Assembly (NCBI RefSeq): GCF_006443095.1
Contig: NZ_VFWZ01000011.1
Coordinates: 1 to 64,000 of the forward strand
DNA from: Aquimarina algicola
GTDB lineage: Bacteria > Bacteroidota > Bacteroidia > Flavobacteriales > Flavobacteriaceae
Direction: 5' to 3'
DNA length: 64,000 nucleotides
The notes below the pieces were generated by a model, which did no database searches, was not told the origin of the DNA, and worked only from the letters and a program-made list of their open reading frames with translations. Position 1 is the stretch's first letter. The number at the start of each line of letters is the position of its first letter. Both the position numbers and the translations under genes were made by a program. This document shows, piece by piece, positions 48,454 to 56,036 of the stretch.

Positions 48454-50308
48454 ATCGTTGTTTCATTTCACTATAAAATTTTTTGAGCACATAAAAAGCT
48501 TGTTTTTTAAATCCCCTATCAGAAATAAGTCCTTTTCTATTCCATCCATCCTGAATCTTTGGCAGATTTCTTCTTGGCGATCTAAAATCTACCAAAACCC
48601 AGGGAGTCATTCCTCTTAAAGTTGGTATTTTTTTTAGCATCTTGATTTGTTCTTCGTAGAGATACTTCATATATTCTTCTGTCCACCGAGTACGTTTGTC
48701 TCCATGGTAATTATACAATGCTCCTCCACCAAATTCGCTCACAAAAAAGGGCTTATCTGTAGGCAAATCCCAAGTGACCTCACCACAACGGTCTGGTAAT
48801 CCTGAGTACCAACCAATATATTCATTACAAGCTAGCATATCAACATCTTCTGCAAATGGATCAGGGATTTTTACTGTATTTGCAGTACTTTTTTCATCAC
48901 GCTCAAGTGCTGCACTTATAAAACGTGTATTATCAATAGCCAAAGCAAGATCTTTTAATTTACGCAAAAAAACTAATCTTGATGGTACTTCCGGAGTCTC
49001 ATTGGCAACAGACCAAACAATAACACTTGCTCGATTTTTATCTCTATGAATCAAGGTTTCAAGTTGTGATTTTGCTTGATTAAAAGCTATAGGGTTTTCA
49101 TAGTCAATCCCCCAATACACAGGAATCTCTTCCCACAAAAGTAATCCCATCTGATCAGCTAAACGAGGCATATTTTCATTATGGGGATAGTGTGCTAAAC
49201 GAACAAAGTTACAGTTCAACTCTTTTGCCCATCCTAGTAACATTTTAGCATCTTCTATACTATTTGCTCTTCCTTTACGTAATGGATTTTCTTCATGTAC
49301 ACTTATCCCTCTTAAAAAAATAGATTTTCCATTCAATAAAATATCTGCTCCTTTGGCTGTAATGGTTCTAAACCCAATTTGATCTGTTATTTTATCATTT
49401 TCTACTGAAAAGTGTACATCGTAAAGTTTAGGGCTTTCAGGATACCATCTTTTTAATTTTTTAGAAGAAAACTCAAATGTAAATCTGCCTTTTTCGTCAG
49501 TTTTGCCTTCTATTTTAATTTTTACTTCAGGGATTTCTATACTAACCTTTTTTTCTTTTGGGTCTCCTACAAGTTGCAAATATCCGTTCACTTTTTCAGG
49601 TGCATCCTTATTCAACTGGATAAAATAATCTTGAATATATGTTTTAGGAACTTCAATCAATGTTACCTCTCTGGTAATTCCGCCATAATTCCACCAATCT
49701 GTAGTCAAGTTAGGAACACGCTCTTTTTCTCTTCTATTATCCACACGTACAACAAGTGAATTGCCTTTGGCTTTTATATAAGTTGTGATATCAAAATTAA
49801 ATGGATCATATCCACCGGAGTGTGCACCAATCTTTTCTCCATTCAGATATACATCTGTTCTGTAATTTACAGCTCCAAAATGCAAGATCAGCTTCTTATC
49901 AGCCTGCAAATCATAATCAAATTTTGTTCTATACCAAACAGTGCCTTCGTAGTATAACAGTTTATCTGATTGTGAATTCCAATCTCCAGGCACAGCTATT
50001 TCGTTAGACGTCTCAAAGTTATATTCAATTCTATCCCATCGATTTTCGATTTTTTTATCGGTATAATAAGGTTTTGCCGATGCTTTTGTTGAAGAAACCT
50101 GATCAAAAGGCATCCAATTACGGTGATTTCTATACCCTGTCTCATAAGGGTCTATAATATACTTCCAATTTCCGTTAAGAGATATAGATTTTCTATTGTA
50201 AGTATTTTGTAACAAACTGGTTGTCTTATTGTTGTCTCCCTGACCATATCCTAAGGAGAAAAGCCAGAGAATATTTATAAGAACTATTATGAATCGATGT
50301 TTTTGCAT
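48437..50308 (-). CDS. GH2 family beta-glycosidase (beta-glucuronidase/galactosidase type)
   Basis: This 623-residue enzyme has a signal peptide (1-22). Its three GH2 domains are a sugar-binding jelly-roll (about 40-220, including GTVWYRTKFDYD), an Ig-like domain (225-320) and a TIM barrel (325-610). The acid/base is Glu437 (SVANETPE) and the nucleophile Glu525 (FVSEFGGG). LRGISVHEENPLRKGRA resembles beta-glucuronidase-type members. It probably trims side groups from pectic oligosaccharides in the periplasm. Whether it removes glucuronate or galactose is open. It lies 38 bp downstream of a GH28 gene in the operon. Confidence 0.9.
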   Translation of the reverse strand: MQKHRFIIVLINILWLFSLGYGQGDNNKTTSLLQNTYNRKSISLNGNWKYIIDPYETGYRNHRNWMPFDQVSSTKASAKPYYTDKKIENRWDRIEYNFETSNEIAVPGDWNSQSDKLLYYEGTVWYRTKFDYDLQADKKLILHFGAVNYRTDVYLNGEKIGAHSGGYDPFNFDITTYIKAKGNSLVVRVDNRREKERVPNLTTDWWNYGGITREVTLIEVPKTYIQDYFIQLNKDAPEKVNGYLQLVGDPKEKKVSIEIPEVKIKIEGKTDEKGRFTFEFSSKKLKRWYPESPKLYDVHFSVENDKITDQIGFRTITAKGADILLNGKSIFLRGISVHEENPLRKGRANSIEDAKMLLGWAKELNCNFVRLAHYPHNENMPRLADQMGLLLWEEIPVYWGIDYENPIAFNQAKSQLETLIHRDKNRASVIVWSVANETPEVPSRLVFLRKLKDLALAIDNTRFISAALERDEKSTANTVKIPDPFAEDVDMLACNEYIGWYSGLPDRCGEVTWDLPTDKPFFVSEFGGGALYNYHGDKRTRWTEEYMKYLYEEQIKMLKKIPTLRGMTPWVLVDFRSPRRNLPKIQDGWNRKGLISDRGFKKQAFYVLKKFYSEMKQRYETGN

Positions 50309-50346
50309 GATAAATTATTTACCTCTATCGAGAGGGATTTACTTCT

Positions 50347-51771
50347 TTACTGTTGTTTTGATATAGGAACGTCTTTAACTTTCACATTGTTCAAAATCAC
50401 GTCCTCTAAATACTCTGTTTCAAAAGGGTTAGGGCTTTTACCAAATGCTACGTTCTCCAGATATATTTTTTTAATGGGTTCTTCTCTTCTTCCTGTAATC
50501 TTAATCGCTACCTCTTGCGCCTCTACCATTTTAATATTTTGAAAATAAAAATCTGAATATTGAGTAAAGAAGGTATTTCCTCTCCAACCTTTATAATCAG
50601 TTGTAAACTCAAATCCATACTTTACAGGAGTAACGACCTCAACGTTTCGTATATATATTTCTTTTATAAAACCACCTCGATCCGGATTACTTTTAAACTG
50701 AAACGCATGTTTATCGCCTCCTTTGAGTGTATTGTTTTCAAAAAATACATTACGTACTCCTGCAGACATTTCTGACCCTATACAAAAGCCGCTTCCTACT
50801 ACATTGGTCAATTCGTTATTTCTTATAATGATATTTTCCGAAGGTGGATAAGGCCATCCATCTTGGTCTCGCCCAGCTTTGATTGCAATACAATCGTCAT
50901 GAGTGTTTATGATACAATCTTTGATCAGCACATTCTTACTACTTTCAGGATCAACACCATCATCATTTGTGGTTCCTTGTAAAATAGTAAGGTTAGATAC
51001 TGTAATATTTTCTGAAAGTATTGGATTGATTGTCCAAAAAGGAGTGCTTTTTATTGTAAAATCTTCAAGAAGGATATTTTTACATTCTATAAACTGAATT
51101 CCTGCCGGTCTTAAAAAATGTCCTTTGCCAAAGACGCGTTTTTCAAGTGGTACTTTATCATTTCCCATTTGTCTTGCTCGAATTTTGTCCGGGTTTTGTT
51201 TCTGTTTCCAACTTGCCCAAATTTTTTCACAATGCCCGTCAATCACTCCTTTTCCTGTAATTGCCAGATTTTCTTGACCTATTGCATAGATTAGCGGAGA
51301 ATAGTTTTTGATAAAAGTTCCTTCCCAACGTGTTTTTACTACAGGTAGGTAGTCTTCAGGATTGGGCGAAAAGTTTAGTATTGCTCCTTCTGAAAAATGC
51401 AGGTTAACATTAGATTTCATAAAAATCGAACCTCTTACCGTATACATACCTGATGTAACACTAATAGTTCCTCCTCCAGTCTCAGACACTTGATCAATCA
51501 GCGTATTGATCGTTTTTCTAAAATTTAGTGTATCAGAAATTAAATATGTTGTGTCCTTAAAAGTAGGTGGAACTATTTGCTCAAGAATTTTTGGTAAAGT
51601 ATCACTCCAGGCCGTATCAATTTTTGCTTTGGCATACGTTTCGTTGAAATCATGCTTTGGCTTATTACCATTACAGGAGATCAGTATAGTGACTGCAATC
51701 ACTTTTAAAAAGTACCGTGCAATTTTATTGTTTCTTATTTTGTATGGCAAAGCAATGATATTAATATTCAT
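50347..51771 (-). CDS. GH28 family polygalacturonase-like lipoprotein
   Basis: This 474-residue lipoprotein has the lipobox ILISC (Cys33) and a right-handed beta-helix. GH28 motifs are TNDDGVDPES (catalytic Asp271) and HDDCIAIKAG (Asp292, Asp293). The usual GHG motif is replaced by GSEMSAG, and the RIK motif by a QFKS-type segment (about 358). The catalytic aspartates are intact, so hydrolase activity is likely. The altered subsites suggest exo-action or a decorated galacturonan. It sits between the GH2 and alpha/alpha-barrel genes in the seven-gene operon. Confidence 0.9.
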   Translation of the reverse strand: MNINIIALPYKIRNNKIARYFLKVIAVTILISCNGNKPKHDFNETYAKAKIDTAWSDTLPKILEQIVPPTFKDTTYLISDTLNFRKTINTLIDQVSETGGGTISVTSGMYTVRGSIFMKSNVNLHFSEGAILNFSPNPEDYLPVVKTRWEGTFIKNYSPLIYAIGQENLAITGKGVIDGHCEKIWASWKQKQNPDKIRARQMGNDKVPLEKRVFGKGHFLRPAGIQFIECKNILLEDFTIKSTPFWTINPILSENITVSNLTILQGTTNDDGVDPESSKNVLIKDCIINTHDDCIAIKAGRDQDGWPYPPSENIIIRNNELTNVVGSGFCIGSEMSAGVRNVFFENNTLKGGDKHAFQFKSNPDRGGFIKEIYIRNVEVVTPVKYGFEFTTDYKGWRGNTFFTQYSDFYFQNIKMVEAQEVAIKITGRREEPIKKIYLENVAFGKSPNPFETEYLEDVILNNVKVKDVPISKQQ

Positions 51772-51813
51772 TTTTATATGTATTCCTTTTTGTTTTATCC
51801 CAACCTTTCTTTT

Positions 51814-53064
51814 TTAGAATGCATTTTGATATACATTACTCAAAAATCGCATTCCAAAACTAGTTGCAATATCTCTATAATAGAGTTCTAACGTACCGTC
51901 TTTCTTAGCTCGTTGTCTTATTTCATAATATGCGCCTGCTAGATTAGGGTCTTTATGATCTTTGCTAAATTGGTTCTTTAAGGTAAAATTGATTGCGAGT
52001 CTAATATTCTTTTCAAAATCGGTAATTCCTAATTCATATAGTTGTAACCATAAAATCCCGGCAAAACTAACCGCACTACCACAGGGGCTTCGTTTATCGT
52101 GATTACCGTCTAAGTAACTGCTATACCAGATCACGCCACTTTTACCTTGTACTTTTGCTAATGCTTTAGCGGTTTTTACAGCTGCTTCTAAGTATTTTTG
52201 TTGTTTCGTTAACCGATAGGCTTCTAATAATGCTTCTGCATTCCAGGTATTAAAACGACCGTGTACTTTACCTGTAGTCGGATCATTTGGTTCATAATCC
52301 ATCCACCAACCGTTGTCAGATTGATCATCTATCAGTTTATCACAAACTTCTAAAAAAGCATATTTATAGCGTTTTTTACCCGTATGGGTATATATGTCTT
52401 TCCAGAGGTATCCTTCTACATTTGGCCTAGCAACATGTTTGATCGTAAAAGGTAATCCTTGATGTTGAGCATGTGGACTTTGATTTTTCCAAATTTTTGC
52501 AGTCTCGCCATCTACGATATTATAACTTAATCGTTCTTTAGGGATATATAAATTGTCTAATATCCAAGCTCCTGCGCTTGTGGCTACATCTGCATATTTT
52601 TTATCTCCTGTTACATCACTTAGATCAAAAAGCCCGGGAGTACCATCAGTTATTGTTGTTGTATTGATGAGGTCTCCTAATGTATTTCCATGCTTTGCAA
52701 AAAGATATCCCTCAAGTGCATGACCTTTTGGGAACTGAAGGCTAATCCACCAATTTCCCGCCTTGATTGCATGATCTAGGGCCATTTTATTATCTGTTAC
52801 TTTATATGCTTCAAGTAGTCCCTGAATCGCTTGCCCAGTATGCCAAGCTGCCTCATATTCTTGCCATTGCCCGCTAATCATATGATAATTACCTCTTGCC
52901 ATACCTTTTTGATTCAACATTGCTTTGGTTGTATGATTTATAGCGCTATTAAGCGAGGCAATGATTTTGTCCTTATATCCTTTATCCAGGGGAAATTTAG
53001 TTTTTTGGGCGTACGTATGTATCATTACTCCAAAAACCAATAGTATTATATAATTATTCCTCAT
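51814..53064 (-). CDS. Secreted alpha/alpha-barrel protein, possible uronidase or lyase
   Basis: This 416-residue protein has a signal peptide (1-19) and a helical body with repeated helix pairs such as WHTGQAIQGLLEAYKVT, GRFNTWNAEALLEAYRLT and YLEAAVKTAKAL. These resemble the (alpha/alpha)6 barrels of GH88, GH105 and GH154, or of some lyases. I do not recognise the exact family. Possible active-site residues are in GWWMDYEPND and the His-rich PHAQHQGLPF. It is followed by a GH28 gene after 42 bp and preceded by another after 4 bp, so removal of a uronic acid or unsaturated uronyl residue from pectin fragments would suit. Confidence 0.7.
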   Translation of the reverse strand: MRNNYIILLVFGVMIHTYAQKTKFPLDKGYKDKIIASLNSAINHTTKAMLNQKGMARGNYHMISGQWQEYEAAWHTGQAIQGLLEAYKVTDNKMALDHAIKAGNWWISLQFPKGHALEGYLFAKHGNTLGDLINTTTITDGTPGLFDLSDVTGDKKYADVATSAGAWILDNLYIPKERLSYNIVDGETAKIWKNQSPHAQHQGLPFTIKHVARPNVEGYLWKDIYTHTGKKRYKYAFLEVCDKLIDDQSDNGWWMDYEPNDPTTGKVHGRFNTWNAEALLEAYRLTKQQKYLEAAVKTAKALAKVQGKSGVIWYSSYLDGNHDKRSPCGSAVSFAGILWLQLYELGITDFEKNIRLAINFTLKNQFSKDHKDPNLAGAYYEIRQRAKKDGTLELYYRDIATSFGMRFLSNVYQNAF

Positions 53065-53068
53065 TGAA

Positions 53069-54508
53069 TTATTCTTTTACAAATACGAAACTTTCTTTAT
53101 GCAACGTATTTCCTTTGATATTAGTAGTATCTAGTGCTTTCACGTCAATAAGATATAAACCATGACGCGCCATTTCTCCTTGTTGATGTGTTATTGACAG
53201 ATCTTTTATTTTAAAATCCTCTGCATGTGCTACAATTATTGATCCTGGCGATTGTACATAGCTCAATGTATTTTTCCAGTACTTAATCTTTTTATTTCCT
53301 TTAGGCTTCTTCCAATTTGTCGCAATGGTATTATCAGCATTTGGTATTGTTATTTTGATATCTTCTAATGTGATCCCTTTAATTTCTTTTTCAGGATACC
53401 CCGAAAAGTACAACAAACCGTTAGTTACAATGTTTATATTTTTAAAATTGATATTTGATATTGATCCGATTTTAGAAATACTATCTCTTCTATGCGTATC
53501 TATGAATATCCCATATTCATCTGTATGCCTTCCTCCTGTATGTATATTAATATTTTGAAAATTGATATCTGAATACTTACCTCCATCCATCATAAAAAGA
53601 GCAATGCCGTATCTTGATTCCTTTATCGTAATATCTTGAAAAGTACATCTCCTGGTATGATATGCCGAACCTGTACCCAATTTTAATGCTGCATCATCAC
53701 TTGTTAAGGTACAATTCTTTACGGTAATCTGCTCTGTATATCGACTTCTTGTTTGTGACGTATTTTGGGAAAATTTTTCTTCTTTTTTATTCTTTATACA
53801 AATGGCATCATCACCGGTACTTATGTTGCAGTGAGTTATTAATACATCTTTTGAATTACTAATGTCTATCCCATCTGTATTTGGACTTTTGGGATGATTC
53901 TTAATGATCACATTATCTATTGTAACTCCTTCACAAAAATTAAAAACTAAACAATGTGAAGGGCTGTTGATTAAAGTAATCCCAGAGATAGAAATATTTT
54001 TTGTGTCTTGAAAAAGAATCCATGGTTGTGGGCGATGTTTATACTCCCAATTTTCATCAAAAAAAGATTTGCCATTACCATTGATAACTCCTTTGCCTTT
54101 GATTGTAATATTATGAGTTTCTGGTGCAAAAATAAAACTAGATCTATGATAATCTTTCATATCTGAAGAAGCAATTAACTCCGCACCTTCTTCAAAAAAA
54201 ATAGTAATATTAGGTCCTAAAGTAAGACTTCCTGTATAGAATTTTCCTTTCGGAATTATTACTGTTCCTTTGGAAGCAACGGCTTGAAGAATGGTCATCT
54301 GGATTGCTTCTGTATTCAACGTTTTTCCATCTGCTATTGCACCATAATCTAAGATATTAAATTGGTTGGCTACTGTATTAGAACAAGACATTACGATAGT
54401 TAACACTGCCAGGCTGGTCATACCTGACAGTGTCTTTATAAACTTACGAATCGTTTTTATTTTTTTAAAACAATCGTAATCATAAACAAACAAACTACTT
54501 TGAAACAT
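53069..54508 (-). CDS. GH28 family polygalacturonase-like lipoprotein
   Basis: This 479-residue beta-helix protein has canonical GH28 motifs SPNTDGID (catalytic Asp212) and STGDDAICIK (Asp233, Asp234). The later GHG and RIK motifs are not in classical form: the corresponding region reads SDDAALKLGTGSAY. It shares the GH28 fold with the gene two places downstream but is clearly not a recent copy. A lipobox IVMSC (Cys42) lies far from the first Met, so the real start may be the Met at residue 30 (53069-54421). It belongs to the receptor operon, 32 bp after the beta-helix lipoprotein gene. Confidence 0.9.
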   Translation of the reverse strand: MFQSSLFVYDYDCFKKIKTIRKFIKTLSGMTSLAVLTIVMSCSNTVANQFNILDYGAIADGKTLNTEAIQMTILQAVASKGTVIIPKGKFYTGSLTLGPNITIFFEEGAELIASSDMKDYHRSSFIFAPETHNITIKGKGVINGNGKSFFDENWEYKHRPQPWILFQDTKNISISGITLINSPSHCLVFNFCEGVTIDNVIIKNHPKSPNTDGIDISNSKDVLITHCNISTGDDAICIKNKKEEKFSQNTSQTRSRYTEQITVKNCTLTSDDAALKLGTGSAYHTRRCTFQDITIKESRYGIALFMMDGGKYSDINFQNINIHTGGRHTDEYGIFIDTHRRDSISKIGSISNINFKNINIVTNGLLYFSGYPEKEIKGITLEDIKITIPNADNTIATNWKKPKGNKKIKYWKNTLSYVQSPGSIIVAHAEDFKIKDLSITHQQGEMARHGLYLIDVKALDTTNIKGNTLHKESFVFVKE

Positions 54509-54540
54509 TTACTCTATATTATTCAAAATCGTAAAGTGAA

Positions 54541-56034
54541 TTATTCTTTTATACTTCCATCAAAATTCCTTGTCCAACCTAATGTCCAATCATTATCTAC
54601 AGGAACAGCTCCAACATAATTTACATTATCAAAAAAGGTTCCTAATGTTGAGGCATCCACAGAATTAGTCATTGATACACCAACGAAGGTATCGGTAATA
54701 CTAAAAGAGTCCTCAGAGTTATTATTAGCAGCTTCACGATATTGATCTCTTATACTACTGTGCAAACCATCACTATCACCAGTATCATCATTATTGAAAA
54801 CTGCACAATTTCTCATCGTGATTTCTCCTCCATCTCTCACTCTAAAAGAGGTTCCGAATCCAGAAATTACAGTATTGTAGTATTGCCCATTAGCACCATC
54901 TTGCATACGAACACCTTCACCTACATCTAGCGTTGTTTCGGTAATTCCTGCTCCAATAACAGTAGCATTAGAAATTATCGGATTAGATTGTGGAGTAAGG
55001 TTTTCATCGGTACCATTAATTGCACGGCTTCCTGAACTTGTGGCAAGTGCCCAAAATTGACCATTACCATTCCATCCGCCACCATACCGCACACATCTAC
55101 TATCCGGTTTAGTCACTACAATGTGCTTTAAGTTTACGGCTCCGCCTCTAATCCTAATTCCTGTTGAATTGGCATCATGTACCTGAACAAAATCAATTGT
55201 TGTTAAATTCCCTACCTGACGTAATTGCAATGCATCATCACCATTGCCTCCATACTCTATTCTTACATATTTTAATATCCCTGAATTATCATCAGGCATG
55301 TTATCCCCTCTCAATGTTACTCCGATCCAATCTCCTACAGATGGGGTTCCGGATTGTCCGGGAGCATTATTAAAACTAGTAAATATAATTGGGGCTTCGA
55401 GAGTACCTTCGGCTATTATGTCCCCTCCAATATTGATATCAAGTTCGCTATCGGCAGTGAGTGCATATATCGTAGTGCCTTCTTCGATGGTGAGAGTTGT
55501 TTGTTGATCGACTTTTACACTCCCATTGAGCAACCATATATTTGAATTACCTAAAGTCTCATCAAAATTGACATTACCGGTAATTTGTTTAAAATTAGTT
55601 CCGTTGATCGTAACATCTTCTATCGTATATTGCGGTTCTATTTCTGAAATAGTCGCTTCAAAACTTTCTGAACTGACTTGCCCTTGCATATCGGTAAGAG
55701 TAAAAACGATAGACTGTGTGTTACCAAGCCATGAGGCCGGAACTTGTACACTCAATCTAAAACTTTCTTCCCCGGTAGCCTGATAATCTTGTGATGCCAG
55801 TATTGTACTTTCTGCAGAAACAGTGAGATTCTCTATAAGACCAGACGCTTCAAGCTCTGCATCTATAGTAATGACTTGGCCAACCCCAAAAGATCCACTT
55901 TGTTCGGATAAACTTATTTGTGGTTCAAAGTAAATAGGTGCTCCAACACTATCGTCGTCATCATTACATGAAATTAGTAGCAAAATAAAATATAAAATCG
56001 GGTAGATATAAGTAGTAAATAAAGATTTCATCAT
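54541..56034 (-). CDS. Surface lipoprotein with Ig-like and beta-helix domains, partner of the TonB receptor
   Basis: This 497-residue lipoprotein has the lipobox LLISC (Cys23), followed at once by Asp residues, a pattern linked to surface export in Bacteroidetes. An Ig-like region (about 35-130) comes first, then a right-handed beta-helix (150-470) with TTLTIEEGTTIYALTADSEL and IRGGAVNLKHIVV. I see no catalytic signature. It starts 2 bp after the TonB receptor stop codon, the place where SusD normally stands, and no SusD gene is present in this operon. A pectin-binding role at the cell surface is therefore inferred. Confidence 0.8.
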   Translation of the reverse strand: MMKSLFTTYIYPILYFILLLISCNDDDDSVGAPIYFEPQISLSEQSGSFGVGQVITIDAELEASGLIENLTVSAESTILASQDYQATGEESFRLSVQVPASWLGNTQSIVFTLTDMQGQVSSESFEATISEIEPQYTIEDVTINGTNFKQITGNVNFDETLGNSNIWLLNGSVKVDQQTTLTIEEGTTIYALTADSELDINIGGDIIAEGTLEAPIIFTSFNNAPGQSGTPSVGDWIGVTLRGDNMPDDNSGILKYVRIEYGGNGDDALQLRQVGNLTTIDFVQVHDANSTGIRIRGGAVNLKHIVVTKPDSRCVRYGGGWNGNGQFWALATSSGSRAINGTDENLTPQSNPIISNATVIGAGITETTLDVGEGVRMQDGANGQYYNTVISGFGTSFRVRDGGEITMRNCAVFNNDDTGDSDGLHSSIRDQYREAANNNSEDSFSITDTFVGVSMTNSVDASTLGTFFDNVNYVGAVPVDNDWTLGWTRNFDGSIKE

Positions 56035-56036
56035 AT

